From Streptomyces rubradiris (GTDB taxonomy: Bacteria; Actinomycetota; Actinomycetes; Streptomycetales; Streptomycetaceae): a stretch of 64,000 nucleotides of DNA. The notes beneath the pieces were generated by a model. That model saw only the letters and a list, made by a program, of their open reading frames with translations. It was not told the DNA's origin and ran no database searches. Position 1 is the first letter of the stretch. Every line of letters begins with the position of its first letter. The stretch spans positions 2,666,001-2,730,000 of the forward strand of contig NZ_BNEA01000015.1 in NCBI RefSeq assembly GCF_016860525.1. Reading direction: 5' to 3'. A program made the position numbers and the translations under genes. Shown here in pieces: positions 57,339 to 64,000 of this stretch.

Positions 57339-58355
57339 TCACGCCGTCCGTTTCCGGGACGCCGTCTTCTTCGTCGCCGCCTTCTTCCCGGCCGTGCTCT
57401 TCGCCGTCGCCGTCTTCTTCGCCGCCCCCTCCCCCGCCTTGGACGTCGACTTGCGGGCGGGGGCGGCCTTCTTCGCGGCCGGGGTCTTCTTCGTCGTCGA
57501 CGTGGACTTCTTGGCGCCCGTCTCCTTCGGTGCCGGCGTGCCCCGGCGCAGTTGTCTGACCTCCGCGTCCTCCTCCGCGCCCCGGGACTCGCGGGCCGCC
57601 CGGACGCTGTTCTCCAGGGCGGCCATCAGGTCGAGCACCTTGCCGCCGGCGGCGGGGGCCGGGGACTCGGGCGGGGCCTCGCCGGAGGCCTTCGCGGCGA
57701 TGACCTCCTCCAGCGCCTCCCGGTACTCGTCGTGCAGGTCCTCCAGGTCGACCTCGCCGAGGGTGTCCATCAGGGCGTCCGCGAGGTCCAGCTCCTTGTC
57801 GCGGATGGTGACGTGCTCGTCCGGCGCGACGCCCTCCGGGGCCCGGACCTCGTCCGGCCACAGCAGCCCGTGCATGGCGATGGCGTCGCCGACCACCCGC
57901 AGCATGCCGAGCCGCTCCCGCCCGCGCAGCGCGTACTTGGCGATGGCGACCTTGTTGCTGCGCTTGAGGGCCTCGCGCAGCAGCGTGTACGGCTTGGCGG
58001 CCTGGGCCCCGCCGGCCGCGAGGTAGTACGCCGCGCCCATCTGGAGCGGGTCGATCCGGTCGTCCGGCACGAAGGCCACGATCTCGATGGTGCGGGCGGT
58101 GGGGATGGGCAGGTGGGAGAGGTCCTCGTCGCTGATCGGGATCATCGTGCCGTCGGCGTCCTCGTACGCCTTGCCGATCTCGGCCTGGCTGACCTCGCGG
58201 TCCTCCAGTTCGCACACCTTGCGGTAGCGGATGCGGCCGTTGTCCTCGGTGTGGATCTGGCGGAAGGAGATCGCGTGGCTCTCCGTGGCGTTCACCAGCT
58301 TGATCGGGATGCTGACCAGGCCGAAGGAGATCGCGCCGTTCCATATCGATCGCAC
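57339..58355 (-). CDS. ku: Ku, NHEJ DNA-end-binding protein
   Basis: This 338-residue homodimeric Ku threads onto DNA double-strand ends and recruits LigD. The conserved start SIWNGAISFGLVSIPIKLVNATE and the central beta-barrel region (to about 255) are followed by a Lys/Ala/Thr-rich tail of about 80 residues (KKSTSTTKKTPAAKKAAPARK), a known extra DNA-binding region in actinobacterial Ku. GTG 58355 is chosen for spacing from GGAAGG. Divergent from ligD across 53 nt. Confidence 0.95.
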   Translation of the reverse strand: MRSIWNGAISFGLVSIPIKLVNATESHAISFRQIHTEDNGRIRYRKVCELEDREVSQAEIGKAYEDADGTMIPISDEDLSHLPIPTARTIEIVAFVPDDRIDPLQMGAAYYLAAGGAQAAKPYTLLREALKRSNKVAIAKYALRGRERLGMLRVVGDAIAMHGLLWPDEVRAPEGVAPDEHVTIRDKELDLADALMDTLGEVDLEDLHDEYREALEEVIAAKASGEAPPESPAPAAGGKVLDLMAALENSVRAARESRGAEEDAEVRQLRRGTPAPKETGAKKSTSTTKKTPAAKKAAPARKSTSKAGEGAAKKTATAKSTAGKKAATKKTASRKRTA

Positions 58356-58408
58356 GTGCCGCACCCTTCCATTGCCGTTTTCTCCGGTTTGTCTGGGATT
58401 GTCATCCT

Positions 58409-59296
58409 ATGACGCCTATCACAGAGGTGGAGGGGCGCCGGGTCGCGCTCAGCAACCTGGAGAAGGTGCTCTATCCGGAGACCGGCTTCACCAAAGCGGA
58501 GCTGCTGCACTACTACGCGACCACCGCCACCGCCCTGCTGCCCCACCTGCGCGACCGGGCGGTGTCCTTCCTGCGCTACCCGGACGGCCCCGGGGGCCAG
58601 CGGTTCTTCACCAAGAACGTGCCGCCGGGTACGCCCGAGTGGGTCACCACCGCCGAGGTCCCCCGCTCCTCCCCGGACAGCCCGGCCCGGATGGTGGTCG
58701 TCCAGGACCTGCCGAGCCTGGTCTGGGCGGCCAACCTGGTCGCCGAGTTCCACACCCACCAGTGGCTGGTGCAGCGCCCCGAGGAGGCGGACCGGCTGGT
58801 CTTCGACCTCGACCCGGGGCCGCCCGCGCACGTCGTGCACTGCTGCGAGGTCGCCCTGTGGCTGCGTGAGCGGCTCGCGGCGGACGGGATCGAGGCGTAC
58901 CCGAAGACCGCCGGGTCGAAGGGGCTGCACCTGCTGGCGGCGGTGCGCGGCAGTTCGTCCGAGCGGACCTCCGAGTACGCGAAGGCGCTGGCGGTGGAGG
59001 CCGAGCGGGCGCTGCCCCGGCTGGTGGTGCACCGGATGACGAAGAGCCTCAGGCCGGGGAAGGTGTTCGTCGACTGGAGCCAGAACGCGGCCCGCAAGAC
59101 CACGGCCACCCCCTACACCGTGCGCGCCCGCCCGGCCCCGCTGGTGTCCGCGCCGGTGACCTGGCAGGAGGTCGCCGACTGCCGCAACCCCGCGCAGCTG
59201 GAGTTCCGGGCCGACGACATCGCCCCGCGCCTGGCGGACCACGGCGACCTGATGGCGCCCCTGCTGGACCCGGAATCGGCCGCTCCCCTGCCGTGA
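58409..59296 (+). CDS. ligD: LigD-type NHEJ polymerase/primase
   Basis: This 295-residue archaeo-eukaryotic-primase-type polymerase domain fills gaps during end joining. Catalytic Asp pair in RLVFDLDPGPP, YPKTAGSKGLHLL and VFVDWSQN are present. Only the polymerase module is here; the ligase and phosphoesterase parts must be encoded elsewhere. Paired divergently with ku. Confidence 0.93.
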   Translation: MTPITEVEGRRVALSNLEKVLYPETGFTKAELLHYYATTATALLPHLRDRAVSFLRYPDGPGGQRFFTKNVPPGTPEWVTTAEVPRSSPDSPARMVVVQDLPSLVWAANLVAEFHTHQWLVQRPEEADRLVFDLDPGPPAHVVHCCEVALWLRERLAADGIEAYPKTAGSKGLHLLAAVRGSSSERTSEYAKALAVEAERALPRLVVHRMTKSLRPGKVFVDWSQNAARKTTATPYTVRARPAPLVSAPVTWQEVADCRNPAQLEFRADDIAPRLADHGDLMAPLLDPESAAPLP

Positions 59297-59399
59297 GCCG
59301 CGCCTGACCCGGAGCCGGCCGCCGCACTGCCGTACCCCCTACGGGCTCCAGGGCCGACCACTCCCCTGCCGTGGCGCACCCACCCCGGGCGATCGGGGT

Positions 59400-60203
59400 T
59401 CAGACCCTCAGCCAGACGTTCCGGTCCCGTGCCATCCCGTGCAGTGCCTCCACGTCGGCCGGCTTGAGCACCCCGCCCAGCCGGGCCAGGTCCGCCGGCT
59501 CCGGGTCGCACAGGATGCGCACCCCGCGGGGCTCGGCCGTCACGGTCACCTCGGCCGGGCCCACCAGGGCCAGCACCGGGCGGACCTCGGCGGTCAGCGC
59601 GTAGGAGGCGCGGTCGGCGGCGGAGCGCAGCGGGCGCAGCAGCGGCCCGGCCTCACGGCGGCCCAGGGCGACCATCGGATCCGCGATGCGGACCCGGGCC
59701 CGGCGGGCGTACAGGGCGTGGACGGCGAACAGCCCGCCGGGGCCGATCACCAGGTGGTGGATGCGGTCGCCGCCGGGGAGCGGGACGGAGTGCAGGGTGT
59801 GCCAGCCGGCGCCCTCCAGCCCGTCCAGCGCCCGCCCCACGGCCTGCTCGGCGGTCAGGGCGCGCCGCCGCGGGTCGGGGCGCAGCCGGTGCGCGGGGCC
59901 GGGGTCGCGGTCCAAGGCGACGAGCAGGGCCTCGCCGGGGCGATTGGGGGCCAGGTCGTCGTCCGGGTGCAGGGTCAGCCGGGCGAGTTCGGCGGGGGTC
60001 GGGACCGGGGGCGGTCCCACGGTGACCGGGCCGGTCAGGAAGGGGTGCAGCGCCTGGAGCACGGCGTCCCGCTCGTCCTCGGCGAGCAGATCGACCCGGC
60101 CCGCCTCACGGTCGTACCAGGCCACGCCGGCTCCGTCCGCGCGGCAGACGTACAGCCGCTCACGACCGTGCCGGAAGGCCGGCACCACGCGCAGTCCGCT
60201 CAT
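59400..60203 (-). CDS. NERD-domain-like protein
   Basis: This 267-residue protein has a central NERD-like nuclease-related segment: GRALDGLEGAGWHTLHSVPLPGGDRIHHLVIGPGGLFAVHALYAR. The usual D-x-D/E-x-K of active NERD nucleases appears as DRIHH and HALYARR, so the catalytic set looks incomplete. ATG 60203 follows GAGGGGTG. It is divergent from a phosphatase-like gene and next to the NHEJ pair; a DNA-repair link is only guilt by association. Confidence 0.7.
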   Translation of the reverse strand: MSGLRVVPAFRHGRERLYVCRADGAGVAWYDREAGRVDLLAEDERDAVLQALHPFLTGPVTVGPPPVPTPAELARLTLHPDDDLAPNRPGEALLVALDRDPGPAHRLRPDPRRRALTAEQAVGRALDGLEGAGWHTLHSVPLPGGDRIHHLVIGPGGLFAVHALYARRARVRIADPMVALGRREAGPLLRPLRSAADRASYALTAEVRPVLALVGPAEVTVTAEPRGVRILCDPEPADLARLGGVLKPADVEALHGMARDRNVWLRV

Positions 60204-60300
60204 GCCATCACCCCTCGACCATGGGAACAGGCGGGGTGCTCCCGGGGCAAGACCGGTTACCGTGGTGGGCGGCCCTGTGCGGGGAGTTGGGGAGGCATCG

Positions 60301-60807
60301 TTGCGGACCCGCGGAAAGCAGCCCGACGTACCGGCTCCGAGGAGCCCGTGGAACGAGATCGTGCCCGGCCTGTGGATGGGCGGCCACGAGTTCCGGGACC
60401 GGTCCGGGCGACTGGAGCTCGCCGTCGTACGAGACGAGTTCGACGTGGTGCAGTCGCTGCTGCGGCTGCCCGGCCACGGGCCCGGTCCGGGCGTGGAGCA
60501 CCACGTGTGGCCGATACCGGACGGGCCGCTGGACGGCACCCAGCTGGCCGGGGTGATCCGGCTGGCCCGTGCGGCGAACGACGCTCTGGACGCCGGGCGC
60601 CGGGTGCTCGTGCGCTGCTTCCACGGGTACAACCGCTCGGGGCTGATCGTCGCGCACGCCCTGGTCCAGCGGGGCGACACCGCCGACCAGGCGATCCAGC
60701 TGATCCGGGCCCGGCGGTCGGCGTGGGCGCTGCACAACGACCTGTTCGTGGAGTACCTGCGGACGGGTCTGGCGACCGTTCGGCTGCTGGAGGAGCTGGC
60801 CGAGTAG
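60301..60807 (+). CDS. Dual-specificity phosphatase-like protein
   Basis: This 168-residue protein has a CX5R(S/T) loop, VRCFHGYNRSGLIVAHALV, with the nucleophilic Cys and Arg kept, and an upstream NEIVPGLWMGGHEF typical of DSP/PTP-like folds. The usual HC is RC here. TTG 60301 is chosen because GGGGAGG lies 5 nt upstream. Likely acts on Ser/Thr/Tyr phosphates or a small phospho-substrate. Confidence 0.8.
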   Translation: MRTRGKQPDVPAPRSPWNEIVPGLWMGGHEFRDRSGRLELAVVRDEFDVVQSLLRLPGHGPGPGVEHHVWPIPDGPLDGTQLAGVIRLARAANDALDAGRRVLVRCFHGYNRSGLIVAHALVQRGDTADQAIQLIRARRSAWALHNDLFVEYLRTGLATVRLLEELAE

Positions 60808-60900
60808 TCCGCCGCGCCCGCACACGGGCCGCAGGGCCCACCGCTCCCTCACCCACAGCGTACGAAGCAGTACAAAGCAGACTTCGGTCAGAATGTAGGG

Positions 60901-61626
60901 ATGCCGGCCCGTCGACCCGCCCGTACCGCCCTCGCCCTGGCCGCCGTCGCCCTGCTGTCGGCGACGGCGACGGCCTGCGGGGACACCGGCGGCCTGCGCG
61001 GCGCCGGGCCGACCACGACCGCCGTCAGCCCCACCCGGCTGTGGCCCGACCTCCAGCCCGCGTCCAGCCCGGCCTACCCGTACGCCGTGGCGACCCGGGA
61101 GACCGTCAAGGGCGTGACGGTCCCCGGCGGCGACGTCCGCAAGGTCGATCCGGTGGACGTCGTGGCGGCGGAGCTGACGGCGCACCCCGACGACTACGGC
61201 CCCAAGGGGACGTACCACGCGACCGTGGACCGGATGAGGCAGTGCCGGCCGGGCGGCGAGCGGGACCGCTGCCCGCTGCTCAAGCCGTACCACCGGGACC
61301 TGACCGGGGACGGCCGGGCGGACCTGACGCTGGGCTTCCGGCTGTACCCGACCAACCAGACGGCGGTGCGGGTCTACACCGCCGAGGGGCGGCGGCTGGT
61401 GCGGGTGCTGGCCGACAACGACGCGCTGCTCGGGGTGGAGCTGGCCGGGCGGGCGCTGATCGAACGCTCCCCGGCCGACACCTCCGGCTACGAGTACCGC
61501 ACCACCTGGGTGTGGGACCCGGACCAGCGCGCGATGGTGTTCTCCCGCGACGAGTACCTGCACGTCGGCGACGGCCCGCACGCCCGGCGCACGCCGTCCC
61601 CCTCGGCCTCCCCGGGCGCGCGATGA
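60901..61626 (+). CDS. Secreted lipoprotein coupled to sensor kinase
   Basis: This 241-residue protein has an N-terminal signal (MPARRPARTALALAAVALLS) followed by ATATACGD, a plausible though atypical lipobox with Cys at residue 26. The mature domain has an EF-hand-like stretch HRDLTGDGRADLTLGF. The stop overlaps the kinase start (ATGA), so the two are co-translated and probably form one sensing unit, as lipoprotein CseA does with CseC. No other family recognised. Confidence 0.82.
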   Translation: MPARRPARTALALAAVALLSATATACGDTGGLRGAGPTTTAVSPTRLWPDLQPASSPAYPYAVATRETVKGVTVPGGDVRKVDPVDVVAAELTAHPDDYGPKGTYHATVDRMRQCRPGGERDRCPLLKPYHRDLTGDGRADLTLGFRLYPTNQTAVRVYTAEGRRLVRVLADNDALLGVELAGRALIERSPADTSGYEYRTTWVWDPDQRAMVFSRDEYLHVGDGPHARRTPSPSASPGAR

Positions 61627-62867
61627 GGCTGACGCTGCCGCACTGGTCCGGCGCGCTCGCGGTCAGGGCCGCCGCGTTCATCACGGTGATGTGCTGCGCG
61701 CTGGCCGCGCTGCTCGGCGTGCTGGTGCACGTGTCGGTGACCGACCAGACCGTGGGCCAGGCCCGTGACCTGGCGCTGTCCCGGCTCGCCGACGCCACCG
61801 AGGCGTACGAGGCCGGGGACCGGCTGCTGCCGGGCGCCCGGGTGGACCCCGCGGAGCTGCCCCCGGCGCTGCGCAGGCTCGCGGTGTCCGGGCAGCGCGG
61901 CACGATGGTCGCGCCCTACCGGGGGCGGCCCGCCATGTGGGCGGCCGGGCCGGTGGCCGGGCACCGGGCGCTGGGCGTGGCGGTCGACTACTCGCAGCAG
62001 TCCCGCACCATCGCCGGCCTGGACGAGTCGATCGTGTGGTCGTCGGCCCTGGCGATCGGGGCGACGGTGCTGGTCGGGGTGTTCGCGGTGACCCGGGTGA
62101 CCCGGCGGCTGCACGGCACGGCGCGGGTGGCCCGCCGGATCAGCGCCGGCGACCTGGACGCCCGGGTGAACGATCCCCGTACGAAGGACCCGGCCCGGCC
62201 GCAGGACGAGGTGGCCGCGGTGGCCGCCGCGCTGGACTCGATGGCGGCCTCGTTGCAGGGCAAGCTGCTGAGCGAGCAGCGGTTCACCGCGGATGTGGCG
62301 CACGAGCTGCGCACCCCGCTGACCGGGCTGCACGCGGCGGCCGAGCTGCTGCCGCCGGGCCGGCCGACGGAGCTGGTGCGGGACCGGGTGGCGGCGCTGC
62401 GCACGCTGACGGAGGACCTGCTGGAGATCTCCCGGCTGGACACCGGACGGGAGCGGCTGGAGCTGGGCACGGAGGCGCTGGGCGCGCTGGCCGAACGGGT
62501 CGTGCGGGCCTCGGGCACCGACACCGAGGTGCGCGTCCTGCGGGACGTGCGGGTGGAGACCGACCGGCGGCGGCTGGAGCGGGTGCTGGGGAACCTGGTG
62601 GCCAACGCGCACCGGCACGGGGCGCCTCCGGTGGTGCTGACCGTGGACGGGCCGGTGGTGACCGTACGGGATCACGGGCCCGGGTATCCGGAGTACCTCG
62701 TGGCGCACGGGCCGCAGCGGTTCCGCACGGAGGGCGGGGCGACCGGGCACGGGCTGGGGCTGACCATCGCGGTGGGGCAGGCGGAGGTGCTGGGCGCTGC
62801 GCTGGGCTTCGGCAATGCGGTCGATGGGGGCGCGGTGGCTACGTTGCGGTTGCCCGGGGGCGAGTAG
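61623..62867 (+). CDS. Orphan sensor histidine kinase
   Basis: This 414-residue kinase has TM1 (AAAFITVMCCALAALLGVLVHVSV), an extracellular loop, TM2 (SSALAIGATVLVGVFAVTRV), HAMP (RRLHGTARVARRISAGDLDARV), phospho-His in FTADVAHELRTPLTGLH and ATPase motifs NLVANAHRHG and TGHGLGLTIA. No response-regulator gene lies next to it. It is coupled to the upstream lipoprotein gene. Confidence 0.9.
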   Translation: MRLTLPHWSGALAVRAAAFITVMCCALAALLGVLVHVSVTDQTVGQARDLALSRLADATEAYEAGDRLLPGARVDPAELPPALRRLAVSGQRGTMVAPYRGRPAMWAAGPVAGHRALGVAVDYSQQSRTIAGLDESIVWSSALAIGATVLVGVFAVTRVTRRLHGTARVARRISAGDLDARVNDPRTKDPARPQDEVAAVAAALDSMAASLQGKLLSEQRFTADVAHELRTPLTGLHAAAELLPPGRPTELVRDRVAALRTLTEDLLEISRLDTGRERLELGTEALGALAERVVRASGTDTEVRVLRDVRVETDRRRLERVLGNLVANAHRHGAPPVVLTVDGPVVTVRDHGPGYPEYLVAHGPQRFRTEGGATGHGLGLTIAVGQAEVLGAALGFGNAVDGGAVATLRLPGGE

Positions 62868-62929
62868 GGCTCGGGACCGCGGGTGGTTCTCCGGCTTCCC
62901 GTCGAGTGTGGCTGAGCGCGCCGTTCCCC

Positions 62930-62963
62930 GCGCCCCTTCAGGCGCTTCGCGCCTCAAGGGCGC
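62930..62963 (+). repeat. Hairpin-forming interspersed repeat after kinase gene
   Basis: GCGCCCCTTC-AGGCGC pairs almost perfectly with GCGCCT-CAAGGGCGC. Together with the preceding GTTCCCCGCGCCCC it resembles a common Streptomyces intergenic repeat and probably ends the kinase transcript. Confidence 0.6.
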
Positions 62964-63015
62964 GCCCGGCACCCAACAACGCACACAAGGCGCCCCATTT
63001 CGGTAAGTTCCGGGC

Positions 63016-64000
63016 ATGACGAAGGCCGGAAGCACTCTGGCGGCGGTCGGCGCTCCCGTGCGCGCCGTGCGCCTTCCCCGGCGCCGGGGCGTCGAGCTGT
63101 CCCTGCTCGTGCTGGCCGTCCTGCTGTCCGTGTACGGCTACTGCGCGGTGGGGCTGGCCCGGTCCGGGACCGTGCCGCCGGGTGCCGTCGGGTACGGCGC
63201 CGGGCTCGGGGTGCTCGCCCTGTTCGCGCACATCGCGGTGCGGATCCGGGCGCCGTACGCCGATCCGCTGCCGCTGCCCATCGGCGTGCTGCTCAACGGG
63301 CTGGGCCTGGTCCTGATCTACCGGCTGGACCTGGAGACACCGGGCGACCGGGCGGCCCCGACCCAGCTGGTGTGGTCCACGCTGGGCGTGGGGCTGTTCA
63401 TCGGGGTCGTGCTGGTGCTGCGCGACCACCGGGTGCTCCAGCGGTACGCGTACGTGTGCGTGGTGGCCGCCCTCGTCCTGCTGGCGCTGCCGATCCTGTT
63501 CCCGGCGGTCAACGGGGCCCGGATCTGGATCCGGGTCGCCGGGTTCTCCATCCAGCCCGGCGAGTTCGCGAAGGTGCTGCTCGCGGTGTTCTTCGCCGCC
63601 TACCTGGCCGCCAACCGCAGCGCGCTGGCGTACGCCGGGCGGCGGCTGTGGCGGCTGCAGTTCCCGACCGGCCGGGTGCTCGGGCCGGTCCTGACGATCT
63701 GGCTGGTGAGCGTCGGCGTCCTGGTGCTGGAGCGGGACCTCGGGACCTCGCTGCTGTTCTTCGGGCTGTTCGTGGTGCTGCTGTACGTGGCCACCGGGCG
63801 CACCGGCTGGATCGCGGTCGGGCTGCTGCTCGCCGTGCTCGGCGCCGTCGCCGTGGGACGGCTGGAGCCGCATGTGGGCGGGCGGATCGAGGACTGGCTG
63901 CACCCGTTCGCCACCATCGAGGCCGGGCGGGGCCCCAACCAGCTCGCCCAGTCCCTGTTCGCCTTCGCGGCGGGCGGGGTCCTGGGCACCGGGCTGGGGC
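63016..64000 (+). CDS. FtsW/RodA/SpoVE-family glycosyltransferase (3' end beyond window)
   Basis: The first 328 codons of a SEDS-family peptidoglycan polymerase are present. At least nine membrane helices are visible; the conserved GARIWIRVAGFSIQPGEFAKVLLAVFFAAYLA and VLVLERDLGTSLLFFGLFVVLLYVATGR are family signatures. ATG 63016 lies 6 nt after TAAGTT (63004-63009) with no ribosome site, so the mRNA may be leaderless. A PBP partner would be expected just beyond the window. Confidence 0.93.
   Translation, partial: MTKAGSTLAAVGAPVRAVRLPRRRGVELSLLVLAVLLSVYGYCAVGLARSGTVPPGAVGYGAGLGVLALFAHIAVRIRAPYADPLPLPIGVLLNGLGLVLIYRLDLETPGDRAAPTQLVWSTLGVGLFIGVVLVLRDHRVLQRYAYVCVVAALVLLALPILFPAVNGARIWIRVAGFSIQPGEFAKVLLAVFFAAYLAANRSALAYAGRRLWRLQFPTGRVLGPVLTIWLVSVGVLVLERDLGTSLLFFGLFVVLLYVATGRTGWIAVGLLLAVLGAVAVGRLEPHVGGRIEDWLHPFATIEAGRGPNQLAQSLFAFAAGGVLGTGLG

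Overview
The window is chromosomal DNA from a Streptomyces species. Base composition is very GC-rich with strong third-position GC bias, many starts are GTG or TTG, and the markers are actinomycete-specific: the coiled-coil proteins Scy and FilP, NucS, an RG-rich Rho, and a chitinase behind a two-component pair. From memory, the order matches the S. coelicolor core block running from about SCO5400 to SCO5351 and then resuming near SCO531x to SCO5302. I see no transposase, integrase, prophage, CRISPR array or biosynthetic gene cluster.

Left part (1-12.2 kb): an MFS exporter cut by the window edge, preceded by a seven-codon leader and a terminator-like structure. Then come meaB and an acetyl-CoA acetyltransferase, divergent from methylmalonyl-CoA epimerase; these serve acyl-CoA and propionate metabolism. 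Next are scy and filP, the polarity and cytoskeleton coiled-coil pair, and an ABC-2 type exporter.

Middle-left (12.2-28 kb): a small Cys/His protein, a luciferase-like flavoenzyme, an SCO5389-family protein divergent from nucS (mismatch repair), a large STAND-like NTPase with a membrane segment and a Gly/Thr/Ser tail, a STAS protein, 3-hydroxybutyryl-CoA dehydrogenase, a TetR regulator divergent from a drug-type ABC exporter, PduO-type adenosyltransferase (which supplies B12 cofactor to methylmalonyl-CoA mutase), and the chiS-chiR-chiC unit with its direct-repeat promoter.

Middle (28-53 kb, almost all on the minus strand): the complete ATP synthase operon atpIBEFHAGDC; then a cell-envelope and translation block (WecA/TagO-like transferase, a SHMT-like enzyme, an LMW-PTP-like protein lacking its nucleophile, TsaC, PrmC, RF1, L31 with a sigma-R promoter, an LCP protein, Rho); then the aspartate-family pathway (hom, thrC, thrB, lysA) with the ArgRS fragment paralogue NrtL, and a response regulator.

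Right part (53.7-64 kb): tRNA-Arg(CCG) with no integrated element beside it, two MFS genes with an ArsR-type regulator and three 18-bp operators, the NHEJ pair Ku and LigD polymerase, a NERD-like protein, a dual-specificity-phosphatase-like protein, a lipoprotein translationally coupled to a sensor kinase, and the start of an FtsW/RodA homologue.

Most of the window is conserved core. The less ordinary signals are the MFS leader/attenuator, the three ArsR-type operators, NrtL as an apparent relic of an argS-lysA operon, the active-site losses in the PTP-like and SHMT-like neighbours, the exact 128-bp duplication inside scy, and hairpins between cistrons of the atp operon.
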